The notes: generated by a model from the letters alone, not told the origin. 64,000 nt of DNA from Arenibacter troitsensis (GCF_900177645.1 NZ_FXAO01000001.1:1075820-1139819); one strand, 5' to 3'. Positions 37,262 to 46,840 are shown, numbered from the stretch's first letter. A program made the numbers and translations.

Positions 37262-38188
37262 ATGAAAAACATAGATGTTCTATGTGTTGGGGAAGTACTT
37301 GTTGATTTTATAGGTCATCAGGCGGGGGTCGATATCAACAATACTAGGGATTATCACAGATATCTCGGGGGGTCCCCCACTAACGTGGCCATGAATTTGG
37401 CTAGATTGGGGCTTAAGTCGGTCCTAGTGTCCACCGTGGGCAATGATGCCTTTGGGGAATACATTTTTAAGAGATTGGGAGAAGTTGGCGTGGATACCAA
37501 ACATATAAGCACCATTGTGGATGAACCTACAAGTGTCATCTTTGTGTCCAGGAGCGAAACGACCCCGGATTTTATTCCTTTTCGCAAAGCGGATTATCGT
37601 ATTGCGGAAAGTCAGATCAGCAATGATATCCTTGCGGCCACCACTATATTCCATACCACTTGTTTTGCTCTAAGTAAAGATCCGGGTAGGACCACTATTT
37701 TAAAAAAGGCAAAAGAGGCCTTTGACCTTGGCTGTAAATTGAGCATAGATGTTAATTATGCCAAAAAACTATGGGATAGCCAGGCGGTGGCGCTAGAGGT
37801 AATCAAGTCGTACTGTGCGTTTAACCCTTTGGTCAAGATCAGTGAGGATGATATGGAAAGGCTGTTTGAACAGGAACTGTCACATGATGAAATTTTTAAC
37901 TTTTTTCATTCCCATGGGGTCGAGATTGTTTGTTTGACCTTGGGAAGTAAAGGGGTCAAATTATCTCAAAATGGAAAAGGCATAATGCAATTGCCGGCCA
38001 TAAAGGTAGATAATGTAATGGACGCCACAGGTGCTGGGGACGCATTCTGGTCCGGATTTTTGTTTGCCTATATTAAAGAAAAGCCCATGGAGAAATGCTT
38101 GGAAGTAGCCTTGCAACTGGCGGCCTTAAAACTGCAAAATGTAGGGAGGCTCCCGGATAATATCAATATTCTGTCCGATTTATTGTAA
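37262..38188 (+). CDS. PfkB-family sugar kinase, probable fructokinase
   Basis: 308 residues. N-terminal motif DVLCVGEVLVDFIGHQ and the glycine pair RYLGGSPTNVAMNLARLGL; C-terminal PfkB signature VMDATGAGDAFWSGFLFAY with the catalytic Asp of GAGD. Length is typical. It lies between a disaccharide transporter and sucrose phosphorylase. Phosphorylation of the fructose released by the latter is the obvious role. 2-Keto-3-deoxygluconate kinase is the main alternative by family, but context argues against it. Confidence 0.9.
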   Translation: MKNIDVLCVGEVLVDFIGHQAGVDINNTRDYHRYLGGSPTNVAMNLARLGLKSVLVSTVGNDAFGEYIFKRLGEVGVDTKHISTIVDEPTSVIFVSRSETTPDFIPFRKADYRIAESQISNDILAATTIFHTTCFALSKDPGRTTILKKAKEAFDLGCKLSIDVNYAKKLWDSQAVALEVIKSYCAFNPLVKISEDDMERLFEQELSHDEIFNFFHSHGVEIVCLTLGSKGVKLSQNGKGIMQLPAIKVDNVMDATGAGDAFWSGFLFAYIKEKPMEKCLEVALQLAALKLQNVGRLPDNINILSDLL

Positions 38189-38239
38189 ATCAGTTAGATG
38201 TTAACCCAAATAATACCAATTACTTAAGTATCCAAAGAA

Positions 38240-40000
38240 ATGTTAGAGCACAAATACGGAAGCCAAGGTTCAAATAATTCCAGCATTGTAAACGGGGTAA
38301 TGCTAAATGCCTATCCCGATAGTATTGGCCACAATTTGAACGACATCGTCACAATGTTGGAAATGCCGGAGTTTAAGGATGTATTTTCCCTGTTCTACAT
38401 CTTGCCTACCTTTTTTAATAGTGATTTGGATAGGGGGTTTTCCATTATAGATTACGATCTCAATAAGGATTTGGTCTCTAGGGAAGATCTTAAGGCCTTG
38501 GAAAAATTAAAGATAGGTTTAAAGTTTGATATTGTTTTGAACCATTTATCGGTGGCGTCGCCACAATTCCAAGACTTATTGGCGCAGGGCGACGATTCTA
38601 AATTTAAAGAATTTTTTATCAACTGGAACGAGTTCTGGGAAGGTAATGGCGAAATGGGGGAGGATGGCGTGCTAATCCCCAGGGAGGAGTTCCTATCCAA
38701 ACTTTTTATGAGGAAATCCGGATTGCCCATTTTAAAAGTGCCTTTCCCGGACGGAACCGAAAAGCCTTATTGGAATACTTTTTATCAGCAGTTGGGTTAC
38801 CAAAAAATTACTGCAAACGATTTATTAAAAATTAAAGGACTAAGCAATAGCCAAAAATTAGCGATCTGTGAAAAAATAAATGGCGCTATAACCGAGGGAA
38901 AGGACTTGAGGAATCTGGATTTCGGCGACTGTAATCCATATAAAAAAGAAATCCTTCAAATTGTAAATCGAAAAATAACCTATCTGGGACAAATGGATGT
39001 CAATGCCAGTTCGCCCTTGGTATGGGAGTTTTATAGGGAAACTTTGGAAAAGCTAAAGGGTTTTGGCTGTAAAATTTTAAGGTTGGATGCCTTCGCCTAC
39101 CTGCATAAGGAAGTAGGTAAATCCAACTTCTTTAACAAACCTGGTACTTGGGAGTATTTGGAACGGATAAGGCAGATAGCACAAAAGAACGACTTGATCT
39201 TGTTGCCCGAGATTCATGCGGAATACGGACTTCATTTACATGAAGAGGTGGCCCAGAAAGGGTATCATATATATGATTTTTTCTTGCCGGGGTTAACTAT
39301 TCACGCTCTGGAAATAGGCAGTACCAAGTCCCTTTTAGGCTGGGCCAGGGAAATTCTTGATAAGGGCTACAAAACCGTAAACATGTTGGGCTGCCATGAC
39401 GGAATACCTGTATTGGATCTAAAGGGAAAGGAGGTCAACGGAGTTTATAATAAAGGCTTGCTGTTGGATGAAGAGATAGAGGCCATCATGAACAAAATTA
39501 TGGATAGGGGAGGAAGGGTTAAAAATCTCTATGATCCTGCAGGAAAAAAAATCTCCTATTACCAGGTAAACGCCACCTTTTTCAGTGCCTTGGGCGAAGA
39601 TGAAAAAAAACTATTATTGGCAAGGGCCATTCAAATGTTTATGCCGGGAATCCCACAAGTATGGTATTTGGATATTTTTGCAGGAAAGAACGATTATGAG
39701 GCGGCAGACAAAGGGGGTAGTGGGGGCCACAAGGAAATTAATAGAACAACGTTATCACTACAGGAGGTGGAACAAGGTCTTAAACGGAGTATAGTCATTG
39801 ATCAACTTGCCTTAATTCGTTTGCGTAACAGTTCACGGGCATTCTTGGGCAAGGTGGAGTTTAAGGATACCCCTGATGGCGAATTGGATATTGTTTGGAA
39901 GAATCAAAAAGAAAGTGCCCAATTAAAAGCTGATCTCAAAACCCTTACCTTTACCATAAACTATACCCATCATGGTATTGCCAAAAGCATAGCGTATTAA
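38240..40000 (+). CDS. GH13_18 sucrose phosphorylase-type enzyme
   Basis: 586 residues, no signal peptide. Opening LNAYPDSIGHNLNDIVTMLE replaces the usual YADS..G..L block. FDIVLNHLSVASPQFQDL is GH13 region I. The catalytic nucleophile is D283 (KILRLDAFAYLHKEVG), acid/base E324 (LLPEIHAEYG) and stabiliser D387 (LGCHDGIPVLD). GH13_18 enzymes split a glucoside with phosphate to alpha-glucose-1-phosphate; sucrose is indicated by the fructokinase-like neighbour 51 bp upstream. Glucosylglycerate or sucrose-6'-phosphate phosphorylase are alternatives within the subfamily. It is longer than the ~500-residue bifidobacterial enzymes, as many proteobacterial relatives are. Confidence 0.88.
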   Translation: MLEHKYGSQGSNNSSIVNGVMLNAYPDSIGHNLNDIVTMLEMPEFKDVFSLFYILPTFFNSDLDRGFSIIDYDLNKDLVSREDLKALEKLKIGLKFDIVLNHLSVASPQFQDLLAQGDDSKFKEFFINWNEFWEGNGEMGEDGVLIPREEFLSKLFMRKSGLPILKVPFPDGTEKPYWNTFYQQLGYQKITANDLLKIKGLSNSQKLAICEKINGAITEGKDLRNLDFGDCNPYKKEILQIVNRKITYLGQMDVNASSPLVWEFYRETLEKLKGFGCKILRLDAFAYLHKEVGKSNFFNKPGTWEYLERIRQIAQKNDLILLPEIHAEYGLHLHEEVAQKGYHIYDFFLPGLTIHALEIGSTKSLLGWAREILDKGYKTVNMLGCHDGIPVLDLKGKEVNGVYNKGLLLDEEIEAIMNKIMDRGGRVKNLYDPAGKKISYYQVNATFFSALGEDEKKLLLARAIQMFMPGIPQVWYLDIFAGKNDYEAADKGGSGGHKEINRTTLSLQEVEQGLKRSIVIDQLALIRLRNSSRAFLGKVEFKDTPDGELDIVWKNQKESAQLKADLKTLTFTINYTHHGIAKSIAY

Positions 40001-40028
40001 AAGTGGCAATATGTAAAAAAATATTTTA

Positions 40029-41231
40029 TTGAAAACACCTAAAATTCCCCAAAATGAAAGGGAAAGAATTAAGGATTTGGATTCCTATTCCATTCTGGAT
40101 ACTTTGCCGGAAACCGATTATGATAACCTAACCACAATTGCTGCGGAAATTTGCGGAACCCCAATTTCCCTGATTAGTCTCATTGATGATAAGCGGCAAT
40201 GGTTTAAGTCACATCACGGTTTGGAAGCCAGCGAAACACCTAAAGAGTATGCGTTTTGCGGACATGCCATTAATGAACCCAACGATGTATTTATTGTCCA
40301 GGATGCTAGAACGGATGAACGCTTTCATGATAACCCCTTGGTTACCGGTGACCCCCACGTTATTTTTTATGCCGGTGTTCCTTTGGTCAGTAAAGCAGGC
40401 CTAGCGTTGGGAACATTGTGCGTCATAGACCATAAGCCCAATTTGTTAAGTCAGAGCCAGATACGTTCCTTAGCTGCACTTTCCAAGCAGGTGATGAATT
40501 TGCTGGAGCTTAGAAAGAATAATTTCCTGTTGGAGCAAACGGTCATAGAACTGGAAGAAAAAAATGAGATTCTGGAAAAATTTGCTTCAGTTGCCGCCCA
40601 CGACCTTAAAACTCCCTTGATCAATATCTCCAGTTTAACACAACTTTTTAGGAAACAATATAAGGACATTTTGGATGCTGATGGATTGGATATATTGGAA
40701 ATGATTATTGGTTCTTCCGACAATCTTATCCAGCTTATCGATGGTCTACTTCATTATAGTAAGGCCGAAAGTATATTGAGGGAAGAAAAATCGAGTATGG
40801 CATTGAATAGTTTGATCAAGGATTTAGAGGGACTTTTTTCTTATGATCACAAATTAAATCTAGTTCTAAAATCTGACTTGACGCATATAATGGTCAATAA
40901 AACCGCTATCCATCAGATTCTGATCAATTTATTGACCAATGCTATTAAATACAATGACAAAGCGGTAGTCGAAATTGAATTTGGGGTATCGGAGAGTGCT
41001 TCCCATTACCTTTTTTACCTTAGTGACAATGGACCCGGAATTGCTGCTGAGCATCAAGAAAAGATTTTTAAGATATTCGAAAAATTAATGGCCACCGATA
41101 AATTTGGAAGACCGGGTAATGGAATAGGATTGGCCACGGTGAAGAAATTAGTGGAAAAATTAGGGGGGGACATTAAGGTAGAATCGGAACTTGGAAGGGG
41201 TGCCAAGTTTATTTTTACTTTGGAAAAATAG
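40029..41231 (+). CDS. GAF-domain sensor histidine kinase (TTG start)
   Basis: 400 residues, soluble. The frame opens with TTG (40029); no in-frame ATG exists near it and the conserved start KIPQNERERIKDLDSYSILD lies right after, so a TTG start is the best reading. GAF domain at about 25-165 (PISLISLIDDKRQWFKSHHG, FCGHAINEPNDVFIVQDA, YAGVPLVSKAGLALGTLCVI). HisKA carries H191 in AAHDLKTPLINISSL; HATPase has NLLTNAIKYN, DNGPGIAAEHQEKIF and GIGLATVKKLVEKLGG. This GAF-HK type is common in Flavobacteriia. No partner regulator is adjacent, and the signal is unknown. It begins 28 bp after the phosphorylase gene, so read-through transcription is possible. Confidence 0.88.
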   Translation: MKTPKIPQNERERIKDLDSYSILDTLPETDYDNLTTIAAEICGTPISLISLIDDKRQWFKSHHGLEASETPKEYAFCGHAINEPNDVFIVQDARTDERFHDNPLVTGDPHVIFYAGVPLVSKAGLALGTLCVIDHKPNLLSQSQIRSLAALSKQVMNLLELRKNNFLLEQTVIELEEKNEILEKFASVAAHDLKTPLINISSLTQLFRKQYKDILDADGLDILEMIIGSSDNLIQLIDGLLHYSKAESILREEKSSMALNSLIKDLEGLFSYDHKLNLVLKSDLTHIMVNKTAIHQILINLLTNAIKYNDKAVVEIEFGVSESASHYLFYLSDNGPGIAAEHQEKIFKIFEKLMATDKFGRPGNGIGLATVKKLVEKLGGDIKVESELGRGAKFIFTLEK

Positions 41232-41297
41232 TTTATACAATATAAAATACCTGAAAACCAGGAATGTCAAAGGCTCAAATATTTTTTATGAATAATG

Positions 41298-41329
41298 TTG
41301 CGCGGTAATTAATGATAATTGTATATTTG
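41298..41329 (+). promoter_or_regulatory. Promoter of tRNA-Arg
   Basis: TTG at 41298-41300 and TATATTTG at 41322-41329 fit the Bacteroidota -33/-7 pattern with a 21-bp spacer, slightly longer than usual. Transcription would start about 30 nt before the mature tRNA. Confidence 0.65.
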
Positions 41330-41366
41330 CAGCCGCTAAAGATAAAACTTATCCGATTTAGTGAAT

Positions 41367-41440
41367 GGTCGCGTAGCTCAGCTGGATAGAGCATCTGCCT
41401 TCTAAGCAGACGGTCACACGTTCGAATCGTGTCGCGATCA
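41367..41440 (+). tRNA. tRNA-Arg (anticodon UCU)
   Basis: 74-nt cloverleaf. Acceptor GGTCGCG pairs with CGCGATC; D-arm contains AGCTCAGCTGGATAGAGC; anticodon stem TCTGC/GCAGA closes loop CTTCTAA with anticodon TCT at 41401-41403; T-arm ACACG-TTCGAAT-CGTGT. Discriminator base is A and no CCA is encoded. It reads AGA codons. Flanked by its own promoter and terminator, so it is a monocistronic unit. Confidence 0.97.
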
Positions 41441-41451
41441 CTTCAACAAAA

Positions 41452-41485
41452 AAGGGCTACCAAGAGATTGGTGGCCTTTTTTTTT
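41452..41485 (+). terminator. Rho-independent terminator after tRNA-Arg
   Basis: A 12-bp stem (AAGGGCTACCAA / TTGGTGGCCTTT, two G-T pairs) with loop GAGA, ending in a long T run. It starts 12 nt after the tRNA. Confidence 0.9.
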
Positions 41486-42249
41486 GTTATTTGATTTTTT
41501 GGAAATGCACACTTTGTGGGATCAATGGATCAATCCCAAAAGGGATCAGGAACAATTGTTGTGTTTATGTAAAATTAGGATTAATTTGATCACTCATGTT
41601 TTTTGAACAATAGTTTTAATTAATAGGAGCAATCTAGAAAAACCAACGATTAAATCATTCTTTCATTTTACTCAATGGGTTGTTATTGTTTTTATCGGAT
41701 TTCGTGAATCTTCGATTTCTTTGTTTTCCAATGAAACCGACGCAGGAGGTTCATGAATACCTTATTATAAAATAGAAAGGCCATGAATAAAACGAAACAA
41801 ACCCGCCTTGCCGTCGGGCAGGAGAAAAGACCCTTCTTCACTAGGTGGCCCCTAAAATCTTAGGATTTTAAGGACCGATGCCATGGCCTAAATTATTTCC
41901 AAGGCTTCAATAATTCTTAACGGCCATGCCATCTCCACTACGGAAGAAGAACTACCAAACCATAGACCTTGATGACAATGCCCAAAGGTATTTAGTAACG
42001 GAAAATGATTTATCCCCACATAAAGGTCGACGGAACGAAAGGACCGGCCTATTTTCAATTTCGTCTTAAATTAAGTGGTTTCCACATTGGGTTCAGGTAG
42101 CTGTCCAAAGAGCATTTCGCCTTAGTGAAAGCGGCCTGGACGGTGCGGCTGTGGAAAGTGCATAGATTTAAAGAAATTTAAAATCAGCCTAGCGTTTTTT
42201 GCATCGCCCAAATGCGTAGCATTCATGAATACCATAAAAAAACAATTGA
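41486..42249. other. Gene-poor region after the tRNA with a GC-rich inverted repeat
   Basis: About 760 bp with no credible gene. It holds the GC-rich inverted element CCCGCCTTGCCGTCGGGCAG at about 41802-41822, a form of a short repeat I have seen scattered in flavobacterial genomes. The rest is broken in all frames. The position directly 3' of a tRNA gene and the decay of the next gene suggest an old insertion site, but no integrase remains. Confidence 0.45.
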
Positions 42250-42579
42250 GCAGCCGATGAATAAAAAACGACCAGGGCTGAATACCAAGGTACAGTGTAC
42301 CTTGGTTAGATGGATTTGTTGCGTCATCATAAAAAAATACCTTAGTAATAACATTGTTTTCATCCATGTGAAGGGAGATAGGCCCGTCTGCTAGTTGCAT
42401 CAACAGTTTATCTGAATGCTTGCCGTAATTGCTGTAAACAAAATCACCATCAGAAAAAGACTTAAAGGTGTCATTCTCGCCAAGGGCTTATGCTCTCTAT
42501 TGAAAGCCGCCCCATAACCGTTATTGTTTCTTTTAATACCGTAAGGCAAATTGATTTTGAAGAAATCACTACGTGCTAT
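42250..42579 (-). pseudogene. Frameshifted remnant of a small hypothetical gene
   Basis: Minus-strand reading from about 42576 gives ARSDFFKINLPYGIKRNNNG then YGAAFNREHKP. It then needs a frameshift near 42485 to continue LGENDTFKSFSDGDFVYSNY, GKHSDKL, MQLADGPISLHMDENNVITK and VFFYDDATNPSNQG. Composition is plainly protein-like across the shift, and the codon where a start would be expected is ATA instead of ATG (42577-42579). I read this as a decayed small conserved hypothetical gene. Family not named; the 3' limit is approximate, since the frame continues to 42122 with poor composition. Confidence 0.6.
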
Positions 42580-42995
42580 AGTTATTAAACTTTATGGATT
42601 AATGGAATAGGTATATAAATAAATTTTATAATCGAAACAGCGGTTTAAGTGTTAGACTGAACTTAAAGCGTGCTTATTTTTTTCCATGCAAATTTGAGAT
42701 TAAATTCAGACTTATATTTTACCAAAAGTATCAAATACTATACTATTTAAGTCACCATTAAAAATTCTAAAATTAGGATAAGTTGATCAAAAATGATTGA
42801 TTGCGAACTCTTGGGATTGCCCTTGCACTATTCTTTTGTAATTTTCCACCTGTTGACAGATTTCTGATATGACTATCCCATTCTACAGAAGAATTTTTGA
42901 TTGTTCAATTTTCTTGCACGCATAAAAGTTTGGGTAAAAGTGTAGGGATTGGAGTTCTAAATATGTTAAGAAATACAAAGGACTATAATTGGGGA
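42580..42995. other. Intergenic AT-rich stretch
   Basis: About 400 bp between the pseudogene and the 3' end of the PepSY gene. Very AT-rich, no gene, no clear terminator. It holds a run of short AT-rich direct repeats without an obvious unit. Confidence 0.35.
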
Positions 42996-44063
42996 TCACT
43001 TTTTCCTTTTCAAAACAAACATCTTTAGACCTGTTATGTACAGGATTATTGGAATTAGACCAGAAATAAATACCAGGATCCTTCCCCATAACCCTCCAAT
43101 TTCCCCTATATGAACGGGATAGAATTGCCCAGCGATCCGATTACTATTGGAATCTGTTTGAAAATCCGTGAGGCTGGTAATAGATCCTTTTTGATCAATT
43201 TTCAGTTCCTTGGTTTTTCTTAGGCCTTCCATTAGGAATCTATCCTGAATATATCTAAAATGATATCCTTCCTGTTTGTTTTTGGGAAGAATGACAGTGC
43301 GAAGGTCATAGTCTTTATCAGGATTGAGTAGATATTCTTTATGGCTGATTGGGCTTCCAATTTTAAGTTCATTTTGCACTGACTTCGGTTGTGCTGAATC
43401 ATCAAATATGCTTAGTGCCGTTTTATAATACGTATTATAGGTAAAATAGGCGCCGGTAAAAGCTATGACCATGAGCGGGAAGAAAAAACTTGCACCCAGT
43501 ACTTTATGAATGTCGTAATTCAATTTCTTTTTCTTGGCTGTCCATTTTATTTTAAAGCCTTTGATAAGATTGGTGCTATAGATTTTCCACCACATGTAGG
43601 CACCAGAACTTAATAATAATAGGAAAAATAAAAGAGTGCTGCTACCCGTAATATATTTTCCAATTTTCGGAATCCCCAAGGTTCTGTGAAAGTTTAATAA
43701 ATTTTCAAAAAATTTAATGGAACTCGATTTTTTGCCCAAAAGAGAGCCGGAAATAGGATGATAATAATAGGTCTCACCATTCGTGTATTCCAAGGAAATA
43801 GTCTTTTGCTCGCGATAGGGCAAGTTTATTTTGGTGAGACTGTCCTTATGTTGTTCTACTAATTTGTAAGATGTCTTGTAGAGATTGTTTTCATCAAAAG
43901 GTTTAGCAGGCTCAATGGTCAATAACTCTGGGTTGAGCATAGCGCTTAGTTCAGGTTGCCAAGTATATAGTGAACCTGTCAACCCGGAGATTGAAGCGAT
44001 CAGGCCGCATGACAGACCCAGCCAAAGGTGTAAATTCCTTATAAACCTGTTAAATTTGATCAA
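42996..44063 (-). CDS. PepSY-associated transmembrane protein (iron-uptake accessory)
   Basis: 355 residues. The start MIKFNRFIRNLHLWLGLSCG then LIASISGLTGSLYTWQPELS is the hallmark of PepSY_TM proteins. Four membrane helices are visible (about 13-35, 142-162, 190-212, 325-350), with FHRTLGIPKIGKYITGSSTL before the second and PVHIGEIGGLWGRILVFISG before the last. Members pair with siderophore receptors and may reduce or release iron at the inner membrane. The gene starts 12 bp after the stop of the TonB siderophore receptor, so they form an operon. Function by association. Confidence 0.9.
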   Translation of the reverse strand: MIKFNRFIRNLHLWLGLSCGLIASISGLTGSLYTWQPELSAMLNPELLTIEPAKPFDENNLYKTSYKLVEQHKDSLTKINLPYREQKTISLEYTNGETYYYHPISGSLLGKKSSSIKFFENLLNFHRTLGIPKIGKYITGSSTLLFFLLLLSSGAYMWWKIYSTNLIKGFKIKWTAKKKKLNYDIHKVLGASFFFPLMVIAFTGAYFTYNTYYKTALSIFDDSAQPKSVQNELKIGSPISHKEYLLNPDKDYDLRTVILPKNKQEGYHFRYIQDRFLMEGLRKTKELKIDQKGSITSLTDFQTDSNSNRIAGQFYPVHIGEIGGLWGRILVFISGLIPIILYITGLKMFVLKRKK

Positions 44064-44075
44064 AGAAGCTATGGT

Positions 44076-46460
44076 TTAAAAATTGTACCTAAGTCCTAGT
44101 TTTGCGTTGGCTCCTTCTCCTACCCCCGTAAAGGTATTTAAAGGTGCGGCCCACTGAGATCGGGCAGGTAGGTAGTATTCGTTCAGTATATTGTTGACGC
44201 CTAGGGAAAGCGATAGGTTCGATTTTAATTGATAGCCCATAGAAAGATTCAGCAAGGTATAACCACTAACGGGGAATTGTGTATGTCTATATGCCCAAGT
44301 ATCGTTGGCATCGATAAAGGGATCGAATCGGTTTCTATCGCCCAGATTGGTCATTCTAAGCGATGTGTTTAATTTTTCCGTGGGCTGCCAGTTAATATAT
44401 GTGGTCCATTTTGGGGCGGCTATGACATCACCGCCCAAATAAGTCAGGTTGTTTTCGTCATCTACACCATGGGTCAATCCTTCTACGTAAGAATATGACG
44501 TTCCTACTTGCCATTTCTTGTTCCAACTAAAGTAATCCAAGGATACTTCGCCACCAAAAATTCGTTGTGGTTGTTTTGAGGGTACAAAGGAATTGATCTC
44601 ATCCACAAATACAACTCCTGTGCCCAAGTTCGAAGTACTGTAATAGCCGACGGCCTCTAGTTGAAAGTTATTGAATTTGGATATAAAGCCAAATTCATAG
44701 TTATTGGTTACCGCTGGTTCCAACTGTATGTCATTTATGTTATCGGCCACCGCAGACCGCAGTATAGAGCCTAGGTCGGCAATGGAAAATCCTTGGGAAT
44801 AACTTATATAAGGTGTAAATTCCTGATGCTGTATATACCGGACTCCTAAGTTGAAGGCCAGATTGTTGAATTTAAGTTGACCACCTTCCACAGCTACGGA
44901 TGGACTGAAATTGCCATCACTTTTAGCGGAATAGGGAAGGGTGTTGTAATCTACGATGTCCATATTCATATCGTCATATCGCAAACCAGCCTTAAGAACC
45001 CATTGGTTCTTAAGTTTTATAGTAGATTGCGCGTAGGGCGCCCAACTCATCAAATCGATATTTGGAACCCATAACCTTCCATCCAAAAGCCCTTGATTGG
45101 TTTTGTCCTTTAATAGGTCTACCCCGTAGGTCAAAGTTATATTTGTTGGGCCATATGAACCAAAACTGGTATTAAAGTTGGGTCTGATGCCATATTTTTT
45201 GGCATTTATTACGGATTGTCCGCCGTTTTCGAATTTATCGGAATAGAAAAATACATTCTCAGTGTCTTGATAATATAGGTCTGTTTCAAAATTGGTAGTT
45301 CCCTGGAATATATTGTTGAGACTATATTTTAATTGTCCGTTGACCAAGGTCGTCCCAGTAGGTTCTTCGCCAACAATGGTCCCCTTTACGCCATAACCAG
45401 GAACAAGCGTATAATCCCCATTCTCATTAAAGACTTCTACCTCCGCGGCTACCGGAATGAAGGGGCTATCTTGAGCGGAATGGTAGATATTACCACTTAG
45501 GGTCAGTTTTTGTTGATCCGTTAGTAAATATTCCAGTTTTGCAAATGTGCTATAAATATCGGTGTTATCAAATCCATAGGTAGGGAGAACGGGAACTCCA
45601 TCTGCATCGTATTTATTACCTGTCTGTTCCATACTTCCGCTGATGTAGTAACTGAATCTATTCAAGTTGCCCTTAAGGGACTGATGTATGCCCCAACCCA
45701 ATGCGTCATTGGTTTTAGCTAAATTGGTTGTCCCCCATAGATTGGTAGTACCTTCAATTTTTTCATTGGAAGTTGGATTTTTGGTGATATAATTGATAAA
45801 ACCGCCATTGCCCCCGTTACCGAAGATGGATGTGGCCCCTTTGATTACCTCTACACGGCTAATATCATTGGGATTTACGGATTTTATTCCCAGTTGGCCA
45901 TTTCTCAATGGGGTGGATTGGGGAATGCCATCGACCATAACCAATAGTGAACGCCCTCGGAGGGTTTGTCCCCAATTGGAAAAGGTACCGGTAGAGACTG
46001 CCAGTCCTGGGACGGTAAATTCCAGTATTTCACTGATATTTGAGGTAGAGGGTACAAACTCCTCCAATTTGGCCAAGCCTACAACGGTAATGGAAGCAGG
46101 AATTTCGGATAGATATTCGGAATGCCTGCTCGCAGAAACCACTACTTCATCCAAATTGCTCAAATCTTCTTTTAAAATGGCATCATAAGTCAAGGCAGAG
46201 TTGGGTTCCAGGGTAATATTTTTTGTTTGTATTTGATATCCCAGCATCCTGAGGGTAAGTGTCCAGGATCCTTCCTCAAGGTCCATAAGTTGGTAGTTGC
46301 CATTGAGATCGGTCATGGTTCCCTCTTTTAATTCCTCAATATATATGGTTGCACCGGTAAGGGGTTGATTGGCTTCATCTGTAATTTTACCTTTTATACT
46401 GGCTTGTGAAAAGGCATTTAAAGAGAGCAAAAGGGCTGCTGCCCAGACCATTATTTTCAT
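44076..46460 (-). CDS. TonB-dependent siderophore-type receptor
   Basis: 794 residues with signal peptide MKIMVWAAALLLSLNAFSQ. A carboxypeptidase-regulatory-like domain (ASIKGKITDEANQPLTGATI) precedes a plug with LDEVVVSASRHSEYLSEIPA, GQTLRGRSLLVMVDGIPQST and the FecA/FpvA-like block VEVIKGATSIFGNGGNGGFI then NYITKNPTS. The barrel ends in LGLRYNF. This is the siderophore-receptor class. The adjacent PepSY protein supports iron. A textbook promoter lies just upstream. Siderophore identity cannot be told. Confidence 0.92.
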   Translation of the reverse strand: MKIMVWAAALLLSLNAFSQASIKGKITDEANQPLTGATIYIEELKEGTMTDLNGNYQLMDLEEGSWTLTLRMLGYQIQTKNITLEPNSALTYDAILKEDLSNLDEVVVSASRHSEYLSEIPASITVVGLAKLEEFVPSTSNISEILEFTVPGLAVSTGTFSNWGQTLRGRSLLVMVDGIPQSTPLRNGQLGIKSVNPNDISRVEVIKGATSIFGNGGNGGFINYITKNPTSNEKIEGTTNLWGTTNLAKTNDALGWGIHQSLKGNLNRFSYYISGSMEQTGNKYDADGVPVLPTYGFDNTDIYSTFAKLEYLLTDQQKLTLSGNIYHSAQDSPFIPVAAEVEVFNENGDYTLVPGYGVKGTIVGEEPTGTTLVNGQLKYSLNNIFQGTTNFETDLYYQDTENVFFYSDKFENGGQSVINAKKYGIRPNFNTSFGSYGPTNITLTYGVDLLKDKTNQGLLDGRLWVPNIDLMSWAPYAQSTIKLKNQWVLKAGLRYDDMNMDIVDYNTLPYSAKSDGNFSPSVAVEGGQLKFNNLAFNLGVRYIQHQEFTPYISYSQGFSIADLGSILRSAVADNINDIQLEPAVTNNYEFGFISKFNNFQLEAVGYYSTSNLGTGVVFVDEINSFVPSKQPQRIFGGEVSLDYFSWNKKWQVGTSYSYVEGLTHGVDDENNLTYLGGDVIAAPKWTTYINWQPTEKLNTSLRMTNLGDRNRFDPFIDANDTWAYRHTQFPVSGYTLLNLSMGYQLKSNLSLSLGVNNILNEYYLPARSQWAAPLNTFTGVGEGANAKLGLRYNF

Positions 46461-46494
46461 TCTATTCTTATTTAGATTTATTTAAAATAAGAGG

Positions 46495-46525
46495 CAAATA
46501 TAGAATCCAAATTAATATTCACAAA
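46495..46525 (-). promoter_or_regulatory. Promoter of the siderophore receptor operon
   Basis: On the minus strand TTTG (46522-46525), a 19-bp spacer and TATATTTG (46495-46502): an exact match to the Bacteroidota consensus TTTG-N19-TAnnTTTG. Leader of about 30 nt before the ATG. AT-rich flanks could hold a Fur site, but none is clear. Confidence 0.85.
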
Positions 46526-46734
46526 GAAATATTTGCTTTAGTTTTTTAAATAGCTTGGTAATGTTGATTAATAAAAAGGCCCAGGTCACCAGCAAAAAGT
46601 TTTACTGTAATCTCCAAAAGACAATGTCATATATACCAGAAACGACACAAATTAAGGTTTTTTACAACTTACTTTTCTTGTATCTCTTTTTCTTTATCAC
46701 TATTACATTGCACAAGCAGTATGAGTTAGTTTAG

Positions 46735-46840
46735 TAAAGATAGGGTAGTGGAAGTAAGCGCTATAAGCCTTATAATCAATAGCTATGTCAACAAAAAGTT
46801 TTACTAAATTGGATCTATAAATAAATATGGTCAATAACTA
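46735..46840 (+). repeat. Island boundary repeat, diverged copy (R5) before the 2H gene
   Basis: Contains ATAGGGTAGTGG (from about 46738) and AAAAGTTTTACTAAATTGGA then TCTATAAA (about 46795-46820), aligning with the copies at 52323 and 53855. A second partial match (GGCCCAGG ... CAAAAAGTTTTACTG) lies at about 46580-46610. Located 60 bp before the first island gene. Confidence 0.55.

Noticed and set aside
41360..42995. Integrated phage or ICE at the tRNA-Arg gene
   Set aside because: No integrase, no phage genes and no obvious duplicate of the tRNA 3' end was found downstream.
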